The translations under genes and the position numbers were made by a program. From positions 8,405,206 through 8,469,205 of the forward strand of contig NC_059396.1 of the NCBI RefSeq assembly GCF_905220565.1: DNA of 64,000 bases, written 5' to 3'. Below the pieces are notes generated by a model. The model did no database searches, had not been told where the DNA came from, and worked only from the letters and a program-made list of their open reading frames with translations. The DNA comes from Melitaea cinxia (taxonomy: Eukaryota; Arthropoda; Insecta; Lepidoptera; Nymphalidae). Below, piece by piece: positions 24,090 through 35,390 of the stretch. Position 1 is the first letter of the stretch. Each line of letters starts with the position of its first letter.

Positions 24090-24373
24090 TAATTGGTCTG
24101 TTTGTAATATTAAAATAACCGCTTTTACTAAATGTATACACGATACATAGACCAAAATAACATTTTTTTTCATTTTTTGTCTGTCTGCCTGTTTGTTCCG
24201 GCTAATCTATGAAACAGCTGGACCGATTTTGACGGGACTTTCACAGATATAGTAAAGAGTAACTTAGGCTACTTTTATTTTAGAAATTAATTTATTTTAT
24301 AACTCTGTAAACTGGACAATAACTTTTTTGTTAAATTTCAAGCGGACGAAGTCGCGGGCACAGCTGGTATTAA
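24090..24373 (-). repeat. Interspersed repeat with CAGACAGACA tract (reverse copy)
   Basis: On the minus strand it starts CAGCTGTGCCCGCGACTTCG, runs through AAGTAGCCTAAGTTACTC and CGTCAAAATCGGTCCAGC, and has GGCAGACAGACAAAAAATG before an AT-rich end. It aligns block for block with the forward copy at 30785-31095. The class is unknown to me; this is a common arthropod repeat type. Confidence 0.75.
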
Positions 24374-24383
24374 ATAAAATTCC

Positions 24384-24387
<4 letters not shown>

Positions 24388-24451
<64 letters not shown>
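24388..24451. repeat. (TA)n microsatellite
   Basis: An uninterrupted TA tract of about 64 bp, immediately beside the repeat at 24090-24373. Confidence 0.95.
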
Positions 24452-24454
<3 letters not shown>

Positions 24455-26160
24455 CAATACTGAAATATAAAACTAAATATTAAATTATGTACCTTCTTAA
24501 CAATTTAGGGACTGTCAAAAGAACCTCTTATATCTCTATTACAAGCAAGGCAAGTATTAAAAGGATAAGTGTGTAATTAACAATTGAGAGCATCTTAATA
24601 TTATAAAAGTACAAAAGTGTAGAAATTTCTATTTTATGCCTACAATTTGTCGAGTTCAATTTTGTCCTCGGTCCTTATTTTATCTTTGACATTTGCGACC
24701 CTTCTTACCTTTGACCGATGCTTGTTCAAAGAGCGACCGATGCAGCTCAACGACTTCAAAACAGCCCGTCCTTAATTCAATCTTTTACGTATTGTGAAAA
24801 GATGTTATTACTGTTTTTAGATATTTTTGTAAATAATAATTGGATTTATATCAAGCCTTAAGCTATTTATACAAGTCCATGTTAATGTTTTATTCATAGA
24901 AGAACAGAACTAATAAAATGTCTTGGGAATTTTTTTCTCTTTAAAATTTCAGTGGAAAATGTATAAAAGTAAATGGCGACAAAGACAAGCTTTTGCAAAT
25001 TATTAATCGTATTGAATGAGAAAACGCTTTGGTAAAATTACCCAATCAACATATAAAGTAGCTGCGGAGTGAACTTTAAATCACAAGGATTAATGAATAT
25101 TACTGATTACGCACTGAACGCTTATTTACGCATTCAATTATCAGTAAGAATGCGTGACTGAGATTATCGAAACGCCAACGGAATTAATTTTATGGTTTCC
25201 CATAAACACGAGGTAAGCAGAATTTTAAAAGCTACTTAACGTAACTACTTTTGTATACTAGTTTAGCGAAACTCTGTTATTTTGTTAAAGTAATATTTAC
25301 TGTTAAAAGTTTCCGTTCAATACGTGACTAATAATTACAAAAATTAATGAAACTACCGTTCGATTTATCTTTACTTTACATCATTGGGTCTACTACTAAG
25401 AAAAAGAAAACACAGCAATTATTCGGCAGTCGTAATTAAAATATGTCATGTAAGATTGTATATTAGAAATTACCTAAAAATTACACCGTATTGCTAAAAA
25501 TAACAATTTCTAAATTCCATCCAGATCAGGCAAAAAAAATGTTTGTTAAATAATAAATACCATGAAAGTTACAAGTTACAACCCGTAAAAGAGAGTATAG
25601 GAATTAAATAAATAAAAAAAAATGAAATTGTATACTTATTAAGTATTATCACCATTAAAAATATGCATGTTTATTGAATCGGTATGTTGTAGTCTTGGTC
25701 GGCGGTGCGTCAGATTTAATAGCGCGTGGCGGTCGTGCAATCGCAGCGGGTGGTCACAACGTTGCGGATAACGGCGACGGGGGGATGTTACCCCCCCCCC
25801 CCCGACTACTGTTTGATAATTGGGATGTTACCCAATGAAATCACGCATACTTATTTTATTTGTCACAGATAACATCAGTAAACAATACATCACGAAGCAT
25901 TCATGAATTGGGAGATATGCCAATTGAGCAATAATAATGTAATTTTAATTATTAAATCTTGGCTTGAAGAGGTTTTTAATTCGATTGTATTTTTTTAATG
26001 TTAGCTCAGAACTTTTGATGTTTTTTTTTAAATCGAAAAATTGTGCGTGTCATGTGCTCATACTCATATTTAAATGTAATTGAGAGCTGAAAAGTACTTA
26101 GTGACCTATAATTATGTAATAAAGTGCGTATTTAATTGATGATTTTTTAGTCGACTTACG
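24452..26160. other. Gene-free stretch with a C14 run and GC patch
   Basis: Mostly AT-rich. At about 25695-25815 a GC-rich patch contains a run of about 14 C and the repeated phrase GGGATGTTACCC/GGATGTTACCC (near 25784 and 25822). No gene is supported. Confidence 0.5.
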
Positions 26161-26164
26161 TAGT

Positions 26165-26391
26165 ATTATACCGCATAACTTGTCACTGGGTATACCAATT
26201 TTGATGATTTTTGTTTTAATCAAAAGATGATATTTGTTTTGTGGTCTCTTTTATTTTGATCAAGAGACTATTTTTTGAGTAATCTTTGATAAAGAGTATT
26301 AGTTTACTTGACTATTTTTTAGTCTATTTACGAACAATACAATTTACGTTGTATTACTTGTCGATGTAATCGAAGTTGTTTTTTGTCGTTT
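26165..26391 (+). repeat. ACCGACTTC-family fragment, split by an RTE insertion
   Basis: Family blocks (TACCAATTTTGATGATTTT, AATCAAAAGATGATATTTG, TTACTTGTCGATGTAATCGAAG) run to 26391. The family's final CGTTTGCAAGCAA resumes at 26869-26882 after the inserted RTE fragment. Confidence 0.75.
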
Positions 26392-26859
26392 CAGTCAGTC
26401 AGTTCAGCCTATTGCAGTCCACTGCTGGATATAAGCTTCCCCAAGTTTGCGCCAGACATCCCGGTTTTCCGCAATCCTAATCCAGCCGACACCGACAATC
26501 TTACGTAGATCGTCGATCCAACGGGCCGGGGGACGTCCCACACTGCGTTTGCCAAGACGCGGCCTCCACTCCAGGACCCGTCTGCTCCAACGGCCATCGG
26601 TCCTGCGACACAGATGACCAGCCCACTGCCACTTCAACTTGCTAATTCTGTGGACTATGTCGGTTACTTTCGTACTCTCGCGGATAGTCTCATTTCTAAT
26701 CTTATCTTTGAGAGAAACCACAAACATAGCCCGTTCCATTGCAGATTGAGCGACTTTAAACTTGTGGACCGGTCCCTTCGTCAGTGTCCACGTCTCGCCT
26801 CCGTATGTTAACACAAGCAGGACGCATTGCTTGAAGACTTTTGTCTTCAAGCAATTATC
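26392..26859 (-). mobile_element. RTE-type LINE, 3' end with C-terminal coding part
   Basis: The minus-strand frame to the stop at 26404 encodes about 145 residues of the C-terminal region of an RTE-clade reverse transcriptase. Recognisable parts are FKQCVLLVLTYGGETWTLTK, SKLKWQWAGHLCRRTDGRW, RRVLEWRPRLGKRSVGRPPA and WRKLGEAYIQQWTA. The element copies itself by target-primed reverse transcription. It is 5'-truncated, so the endonuclease and RT catalytic regions are absent. The 3' tail is (TGAC)n. TTTTTGTCGTTT (26380-26391) and TTTTTTTCGTTT (about 26862-26873) look like a target-site duplication within the host repeat. Its tail resembles that of the short retroelement family here, so such elements could supply the enzyme for it. 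Confidence 0.88.
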
Positions 26860-27403
26860 TTTTTTTTTCGTTTGCAAGCAAGTTATATTAGAAACGCTTC
26901 TTGTGAAACTTGTTTAATTCTTACTTTAATTTTTATTCTCGAAGAGTTAATGGTGAGATGTTGTTCGTGTGAAATAAAAAGCAAAGACAAACATTATACA
27001 AGTTAGAGCTGCCGCAACTCGACGGGTACGTAAAAGTTTGACGTGAAAAATGAAGCAAAGGGTTTGGCAAGCAATGTTGTTATAATTTAGATGTTTACTT
27101 TGAGAGTACATGCAGCTTAGGATTTTTTGTAAAGTTAGCAATATACACGTCTCAGAATTTATATTCTGGATAATAAAGTTTATTTTCACGTTGTATTTTC
27201 TCACTAAGCATGCAAGCACATACTTTGGTAAAATTTTTGAGACATAAATGCAACTTACTGAGCAGCAACATGGCCTATAAAGTACCATTTCTCCTATACA
27301 GGAATTTTTAGGGCTCCTGCTGGAAAATTTTGTTCTAAACTTAGAGCAACTGCCGAAGTACCTCCTTCTACAGATGACCTCATTTATATGATACTGATCT
27401 CAA

Positions 27404-27717
27404 ATAGTGTTGTGTTCTTGTGGTAAGTACGGTAATCAAAGTTGGGTGGATCGAAGCTGAAGTCAGCAACGCACTTGCAATGCAGGAGCATTCTACTCGT
27501 ATAAGCTTATCATCAGGTGGAACATAAGCTTGTTTGCCGACCTTTTTTTATACAACTAGGTCGGTAAAACAAGCTTACGGCTCACCTGATGTTAAGCGAT
27601 TACCGCAGCTTACAGAAGCCTACAACACAATGACTTCCGCAATCGTTTTGCCGACCCTATCCCCAATCTCCCCTAGGAACTCTAGTCACCTTACCTACCA
27701 GAGAAACACAACACTAC
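27404..27717. mobile_element. Imperfect fold-back repeat
   Basis: The arms 27404-27540 and 27553-27717 are inverted relative to each other. The left arm begins TAGTGTTGTGTTC and ends AAGCTTGTTTGCCGACCT. The right arm begins AGGTCGGTAAAACAAGCTT and ends AACACAACACTA. The spacer is a short T-rich stretch. A single related arm in direct orientation occurs at 39475-39580. It may be a fold-back MITE or two head-to-head copies of a dispersed repeat. Confidence 0.7.
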
Positions 27718-27719
27718 TT

Positions 27720-28620
27720 GAAAGCTATATTATTTAACTGTGGTCTTTTGTTAGGTCTAGGTATTTTCCTAGTCGGGTTTTTTCCAGATTTCCAGCACAG
27801 TTTTTCCTACCTTATTGTGCCTTACCTCAGTTAAAAACCTACCTGTTGTAAAAGACTCTTGGACCACAGTCCAGTAGTGAGACTTTGTCGAAATTTTGTA
27901 AAATTTACTGTTCAACTAATTTTCATAATATCTATACTGTATACATCGAACATTAAATATAATTATAAAAGAATATTTCTTTAACTGATAACAAGCTTAA
28001 TGACCCTAAACTACTCAAGCTAGACATATTAAATTTGTCTATTAGACTTTTAAATGATATAATCTAGACTAAAAGTATGTTTATTTTTATTTTACTACTT
28101 TGGGTATAATAGGAGATAGAAGCTTCTATGCAAATTCTACAGTTTTTGAATAAGAAGATTTTTGAAATATAAGTGTCATTACACTGATTATACAATGATT
28201 TATATTGAAGAGTTTGTTTAGAAATACATAAATAAACTTTTATCGTCGAATATTAATAAACTGTTAGGAGGAAAATTTGAATGGCTAAATTTTAAATAGA
28301 AATTTTTATTAGCATCCAGGATGTTTTGAAATAATAATAAAAATCATAAAATAGTTTTTATTTTGCTCAAATCATGCAGCTCACATTATCTAGAAGCGGA
28401 ACGAATGCTAGCTTAAAAAAACTGTCTTACAGGCCACAGTGTCTTCCCCAAAAATTAGTTTATTGTTACATAATCAGACTTTGCGTTCAGATAGCGAAAA
28501 CTTAAATGAAACTAGTCTGTATACAAAGATGACAACAACACAATAATAAAACAAAGATTATAATTACAAAATATGAATAAATATAAAAAAGGTTGACAAT
28601 TATTAAATAATGGATTTTTT
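27720..28620. other. Gene-free AT-rich stretch
   Basis: A short inverted pair, ACTGTGGTCTTTTG with AAAAGACTCTTGGACCACAGT, lies at about 27737-27870. Otherwise nothing is recognisable. Confidence 0.5.
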
Positions 28621-28621
28621 T

Positions 28622-29295
28622 TCAATTAGTGTGTGTTTGTGATTGTGTGTGTGTGTGTGGGTATGTGTGTGCGTGTGAGTGCGCGTGAGTGTATGTGTAT
28701 GTGTGTGCGTATGAGTAGGTAAATGTGTGTCTGCATTTGCTGTGATTTGGAGTGAGTTTGACCTATTATTTTATTGGTACGAATAGATTTTCAATATTTT
28801 CATAGTCTTGTGTTTTAAGCCAATTAGTTACTATTTTTTTAAATCACGGGATCCTAAATCTTTAATTTTAATTTTATCATATATAATATTAAATAGTTTT
28901 GGGGCATTGTAATCGAAATATCTTTTGCCAACTGAGTTCTACAAGGTGGCAGTGGTAACCTTGTAAACCTTTTGTTGTTATCTATATGCGTAGGTATGGT
29001 GTTAGGGTGATATCTACGCAAGTATTGTAAGATGTATAATTTTCTTACAGTAAGTAATTCACATTTCTTGTATAATTCTGATGTCAAGAATATGTATGGT
29101 AGGCCTTTAATGACTTTAAGTAGTGCTCTTTGTACTCTTTCAGCTTCTAAGAGGTATGTTTTTGAAGCTCCACCCCACGAACTGATACAATACATAATTA
29201 AACTTGCTGCAAGTGCCTTGTATATACTGTTGATGTTTCTTTGAGGTTGATTAATGAAATGATAGAATACTTTAATTGTAATTTTGAAATAATTT
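28622..29295 (-). mobile_element. Jockey/CR1-like LINE 3' end, degenerate
   Basis: The reverse frame from about 29290 to the stop at 28854 encodes the C-terminal tail of a LINE reverse transcriptase: ALAASLIMYCISSWGG, LEAERVQRALLKVIKGLP and LTVRKLYILQYLRRY. This corresponds to the thumb and post-RT region (WG, QRA.LK motifs). It is 5'-truncated. A (GT)n-rich tract at 28622-28735 lies on the 3' side and may be its 3' UTR or tail. Not functional. Confidence 0.75.
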
Positions 29296-29504
29296 GGTAT
29301 TAGTATATATTAAATATATTCCATTTTATTGCGTTTATTTTTATAACGACCAAGCGTGCATTTGCATATTCCATATTTTACGAGTCGAGATAAGAGATTT
29401 TGTTAGTGTAGTGATTTTTCACAAAAGGTTGTACAAACAAGTAGGAAAAAAATTATCGTTGACACTATTATATTATTATTGAAAAAAAAAAACATCTTTA
29501 TAAT

Positions 29505-29703
29505 TTTATTAATTTCTTTAACATACATACGCAGTCATTTGTTCCTAAGGTAAGCAAATTAATGCATGTTAATAACAGCCGACTAATATAGCTACACATT
29601 TCCCTTTTTAATGAACATATACAAATAATACATATAAATATATTACACCCAGACTTGGGTGGGAATCGGAGCCACTACAAACTGCACCATAGGGCTAGTC
29701 AAA
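29505..29703 (-). mobile_element. tRNA-derived SINE, third copy (shortened)
   Basis: Same family as 4665-4917. It shares ACATACATACGCAGTC, AACAGCCGACT and the reversed B-box region TGGGAATCG. About 20 bp around the B box are deleted, so the promoter is damaged. Confidence 0.7.
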
Positions 29704-30784
29704 ATAAAAAGTAATGTAATGTTTTTATTGTCTATGTATTAATGAATATATTTAGTGGATATAGCTGACTTGATTTTCATATAATTCGTTCTTTACCTGT
29801 TTGTAATATTTTAGGCAACTCAAGCATTGACAGGGGATTTACATAAAAGGTGCGTAAACAAAGTCAGGGGTAAAACTCGTAGTAAATATTTAACATGCCT
29901 GTTCGTTGCTCATGTTTGATCAAGATTCGGTTTTATTGCTTACTAATTCCAATCGTGAACCCTTGAAATGGTTTGGGCGTGGTATGTGGATCTTGTATCC
30001 CAATATTTATAGTCATTGTTCCGAATAATCTGATATTCAAGCATGGAATAAATTTAACATTTTAAATTTCATTAAACTTTATAGTTTTTTAGTTAAAGCA
30101 TATAGCATATTCATCGTATTTTATGAATGTTTTTTAAATGACTGTTAAAAGGCATTACCGTGTATAAAAATATCATAATGGATTCAGCTTCTGATTTCAC
30201 TTTTGTAACATGATACTATTTTTGCTTTTGGCAATTTTGCAATAGCGCCCATCTTCAGAGAATCATTCATTTCCCAGGAAACTAGTGTCAATCCATCATG
30301 TTTCGTGCAATGACTCTTGGTAGGTAGCTTGGTACGTCGTTAAAAGAGTTGTTGCAACCGTATTTAGGGTTTTTTTAACAACGGTACAACTCAGAATCAT
30401 CTCTTTTAGATTTTCTTCTTAACTTTCTCTAAATAAAACATCATTAATGTATGTCACCTTCTAGTTTTCTATTACTTTTTTAGGGGTTTATGGTTTATCT
30501 CAAATAGTATACATTAATTTTGATTTCTAAATATTATAAATGACGAATTGGATTTACATTGTACGGGTTATAGTACTCACAGCGATGAAATATTAATGAA
30601 TTCCTATAATTTAGGTTATTTGTTGCGAAATTGCTATTTTTGCATATATACCATTGATTTCTGTCGCACCTATGACTATGACATACATTTTTCAAAATTT
30701 ATATTGACTCATAAATGGTTATATAAAAGTTTAACTATGACACAAGTATTATACATTTATAAAGATTGCAAATTGCATTAATGA

Positions 30785-31095
30785 TTTCAGTTTCATCTGT
30801 TCGCGACTTCGTCCGCGTGGAATTTAAAAAAATATTGTAAGTTCGCAGAATTACAAAATAAATAAATTTCTAAAATATAAGTAGCCTAAGTTACTCCTTA
30901 CTACATCAGCTATCTGCCAGTAAAACTCCCGTCAAAATCGGTCCAGCCGTTTCAGAGATTAGCTGGAACCATCAGACGGGCAGACAGACAGACAGACAGA
31001 CAAAAATTGTAAAAAGTGTTATTTTAGTAAATATACCGTGTATACATATATATGCATTTAGTAAAAAGAGATTATTTTAATATTACAAACAGATA
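30785..31095 (+). repeat. Interspersed repeat with CAGACAGACA tract (forward copy)
   Basis: Starts CTGTTCGCGACTTCGTCCG and continues AAGTAGCCTAAGTTACTC, CGTCAAAATCGGTCCAGCCG and GGGCAGACAGACAGACAGAC. It ends with TATACATATATATGCATTTAG and AATATTACAAACAGATACTC, which match the reverse copy at 24090-24373. Confidence 0.78.
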
Positions 31096-31099
31096 CTCC

Positions 31100-34000
31100 A
31101 AATTTATTTATTTGTATGTATAGATTAAAGCCGCTATGTCAAGATACATTTATTGGAACGACTAAAGGCACATCTTGAAGTGTCTAACGTCGATCCCGTA
31201 TCGATCTGACCTCCGTTTAGAATTTCGTTAATATTAAATGCGAAGTTAATTCCAAACTACACTTTAACTTTGATTTTATTTATATAAGTTTTCGTTTATT
31301 TTACCTATGATTACATTAATTTTAATTTTAATGTACTTATCAGGATATATGTAAAGATGATGATTTATTTGTTTATAGAATACAAATCCATTACATAATA
31401 TCCATCAAATACAATTACATTAGAAATCGATTTGGACGGATTTTGTGCAGAGCAACTATTAACGTTAGTAGAGAGTAACTGTTAACGTTAACCTCCGAAA
31501 TTTAGTTTTTGTATTGCTCGCCGCGTCTAGTAGGTTCTAGTAAGTTATAAAGCGCCTGAGTACTAGTGGCATAGTGAAAATACATACTATCGACCAAAGA
31601 TGAACTTGTTTTTAATTTTTCTTAATGACAAAAGCTTATTGATTATACAATATTATCGCGTAGCCGGCTATATGTTATTTTAATTTATTTTTGAAACTAA
31701 GTATATAAAGTTAATAAATATGTTAAGATTTAATTTACTTTAAGAATGGATTTTTTAATTGTGCTGGATTAAAGGGGTCCAAGGGCTCTCGAAGGAATTT
31801 ATAAAAGTTCTTAACTTTTTATCCTACAAAACTTGAAATTGTACACAGAGGTGGTTTATATATAGAAGATTAAGTTAACAACGGATTTGGCGACAGGACC
31901 GAATTAAGGTGGTATATGGGCTTCCGCAAGTTTGTATGAAAGGCCTTTATTTTTTAGGTGAATGATAGATAGTCAATTTTTCGACTGAGCCGTATTAAGG
32001 AGGTCTAAATGCTCTCGAAAAGTTGGGACTTTTCCTTAATTAACTTCTTCTTCTTCTTTCTTTAAAACAACTATTCTTCTACGTTGTTCACACGGCAGCT
32101 TTGCGCTGTGACTGGTAGTTCTTGTGCACAAAAGTCGATAATTGTAGTATACAAAGAAATTATGAATTACTGTAATATAATAGTTAGGTACTGCTTTAAT
32201 ACCGCTTTGTAAATAAAATCTATTTTTACGCAAGCGAAGCCGCAGGCAACAGCTTGTATTTTAATAAAATTTTTAGGGAAAACCCCAAGATATACAGTTC
32301 AATTAATTAATAAACATACTTTGTTAACACTTTAAAAATTTCAACTTTTCAGGTTTATGCTTGAAAAATGTTGATGTAAGTTGAGCATTTTAAGCCAACA
32401 CTCAGAAAGATTTTTACAAAAGCGAGTTTAGAAATTTCCATAGGTAAAGGAGAAATTTCGAAATTTAAGTTTAGTGTTCGCATAATGTCAAGAAGCGAAT
32501 AATTAATATGTTGCCGAACTTTTCTTAACAAATCTTATATTAATAAAAATGAATGTTGCTAAGCGCATAATTCGAAAATAGCTTGACCGATTTGACAAAT
32601 TAATTTGTTTTGTATTTTCCTTCAAGCCCACGGAAGGTTTTAATCCAAAAAAATATATTAATTAAAAATAAATTAAAATTTATTTATTTAATTTTAACTA
32701 ATTAACTTTTGACAGAACGAAGTCTGTCCAGGCAGCTAGTAAAACTATAAAGAAAAAATAATGTGGCGTCATGGGACACCAGGTAGGAAGAAGTTCCTTC
32801 GGATAGTATAGAAGCAACACAATTTGAAAAAAAAAAATGTTGAATTTTATATATATTTTCTAGTTCTTGATTTTTTTTTAATTTTATTGATTGGTTTTTA
32901 ATTAAGTACATAAAAGTATTTAGGAAATTTAATATTTTAGAAAATATCAAATACCGTAAAATAAAATAAATCAAACAAAATAATAATAATACCTAATAAT
33001 AATTCATAGTATTAAGTGAAATAAAAAAACATATATCTTTATTTATTTTTGTCGATAGTATAAAATTACATAAATAATTAAAAAAGTTTACTAGTAATAT
33101 TTTAGTTTTACAAACGTCATATTATACAGTCGTGTGACTGATATTACGTCACTTCCGTTATATATTTTTCTTACGGTTTTAGTTTCACATTTTTTTCAGT
33201 TCGCTCGCCCAGCCAAATGTCAAGCCTGCTGTAAGGAACTTCGTTCCAAAAACTTATAAGTCTGTTTGTTTGAAAACGTTAATTATTTATTTTATATACA
33301 AAAAAAAAACGTTTTAAATGTTTTATAAACATAGTTGAATTGATAAGAACATAACTTTTGCTACTTAATTAATTGATACTACATTCTATCAAAGCTGACC
33401 AGTATATATTTTGTAGTATTTGCATGAAAATTCTTAACCACCTTAACTTTTAGACTAGGTTATGTTAATATATAATTGAAATTCCTTAAACCGTAACTGA
33501 AATGGTTTGACACTACAACCTATTTAAACTATCGGAAAGCGAAAAGACGACACAATTTAATTTCCAGAGTCAGAAACGAAATTTGTGGATAAAAATTCGT
33601 GAGATTTCTGTTGCTCTGAAATAATTTATAACATTAAGCGGTAAATCCGAATTTTTCATCTTGAGATGCTTTTTCTACTTTGAAATAAAATAATATAACA
33701 TGTAGGATGATAATCAATTCACAACTTTGCATGATGAATGATTTGAGATCTTGATAAAGAATGAACTTGTTAATATTATATGGAGCTAAAAAGTCAAATT
33801 ATTACATTTATATACCTAAAGACATATTGTCCTATATGTATATAATAAATTTACACTCGTCTTTATTATTAGAATAACAGAAAGCCAAGCCAAAAAAAAT
33901 TATATCCCTTTTTATTATGTTACCTTATCTAAAAATAAAATTAGAGATGCTTACACACAACTATGTATGACTGAATTTTTTACGATTGTAAATTTTACTG

Positions 34001-34655
34001 ATATTTGCTAGACAACATATTGTTGAATTTTTCGCCGATTCTGCTTAGTTGACTGTCTATTTTCCGAATCTAGTAGTAAAAAAATGGCTTTGTATACTAA
34101 ACATTCAAAACTGAGAAAAGTTACTATTTCTGTTTTTTATGATCAACCTGTAAGCGGAGAAAGTCTCATGATTTTAAAGTGACCCGCTCCTCGAGTGAGA
34201 TCATTATCGGTAGCTATTGGAGCAAAACTTCAAGAGTTGATCAGGTCGAGACTAACAATACCGTAATATACAGTAAAAATGCAAAAACGTTAGCTTTATC
34301 GTGAAGCTATCATACACAACAGTTAAGTCTAAAAAGTAAAACATTTTAAAATTCTACTTACTACATTCTACTTCAAATTTTAATCTGCTCAGTATACTTG
34401 TATTCCTTTACTTGTCTTCAAACGAACAAACAATAAAGCAATCTTATTTTTAATTTCATTAAAGTTAACATAAAGATAGCTGCAATAATCTCCGTATCAA
34501 TAGTTTATCAAATAAATATATAATTTACATAAAAGTTAACAAACTGAGTCAAATTTGAATTACAGAAATAGTTTTTTGATTAAAAATTAAAAAAAATGTC
34601 TAGGCATTATTATTACAATTTATTGTAACTTGTACACGTATGCTGACGCTAGACC
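31100..34655. other. Gene-free stretch with decayed repeat ends
   Basis: Repeat remnants only. GCAAGCGAAGCCGCAGGCAACAGCTTGT at 32229-32258 is split here as GCAAGCGAAGCCGC then AGGCAACAGCTTGT, a reversed repeat head. About 32540-32740 runs from GTTGCTAAGCGCATAATTCG to CGAAGTCTGTCCAGGCAGCTAG in two blocks, a common insect repeat. No gene is supported. Confidence 0.5.
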
Positions 34656-34659
34656 ATTT

Positions 34660-34735
34660 CCTTCGCCCTAAGGTTACCTGGAAGAGATCGTTCTTTAGCG
34701 ACAAAGCCGCCTTTTGTACCTAATGATATGTTATT
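34660..34735 (+). mobile_element. LINE 3'-end fragment
   Basis: CCTAAGGTTACCTGGAAGAG then ATCGTTCTTTAGCGAC and AAGCCGCCTTTTGTACC match the fragments at 23225-23352 (reverse) and 58606 (forward). No coding part is left. Confidence 0.7.
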
Positions 34736-35390
34736 AAAATCTTTCTTTCTTTGCTATGTATTATTTCTGTTTTTCATGTAAAATTAAGTGTATTATTATT
34801 ATTATTTTAACATTTCTTCGTTAACAAACTTCATAAAAAGTCGCTTAAGTCTTTCAAGATCAAAAGAAACTGGAAATAAATTTCTAATGCTACGGTTAAT
34901 ATTAGTTTGTTCATGACGCACCATAGTTTCTTAAAGAAACCATAAAGTTGTTTGCTACAATTAATTATTGTAGAAAATAAATAATAATAAAAAAGCAACA
35001 CATTTTTTTTTCTGGAATTGAGTCTTGAACACCGACCTTTAGAAAACATTATATCTTTTAATACATACATATTTATTTCATTTATAATTCTGGATATGTA
35101 TATATATTCTACTTTAGTTTGCGTTTCAATGGTAAAATTACTTAATAAAAAAATTTATGATATTATTTAGAAATACATATAATTTTATGAAAAGTTTTTA
35201 TATTTTTGTTGAAAGCGCTATGCTCAGAATGTACCAGTCCGATATAATAACTTATTCAGTCAGAAAGTCTACTGGGAGTAATTCTATGCTAATTTAGATA
35301 TGCTTCATAAAGTATTATAGATTAAAGTAAATAATTATAAATATCAACAGATCTTCGGCTGTTTAGTCAATAATAGAAAGACGAAATACT

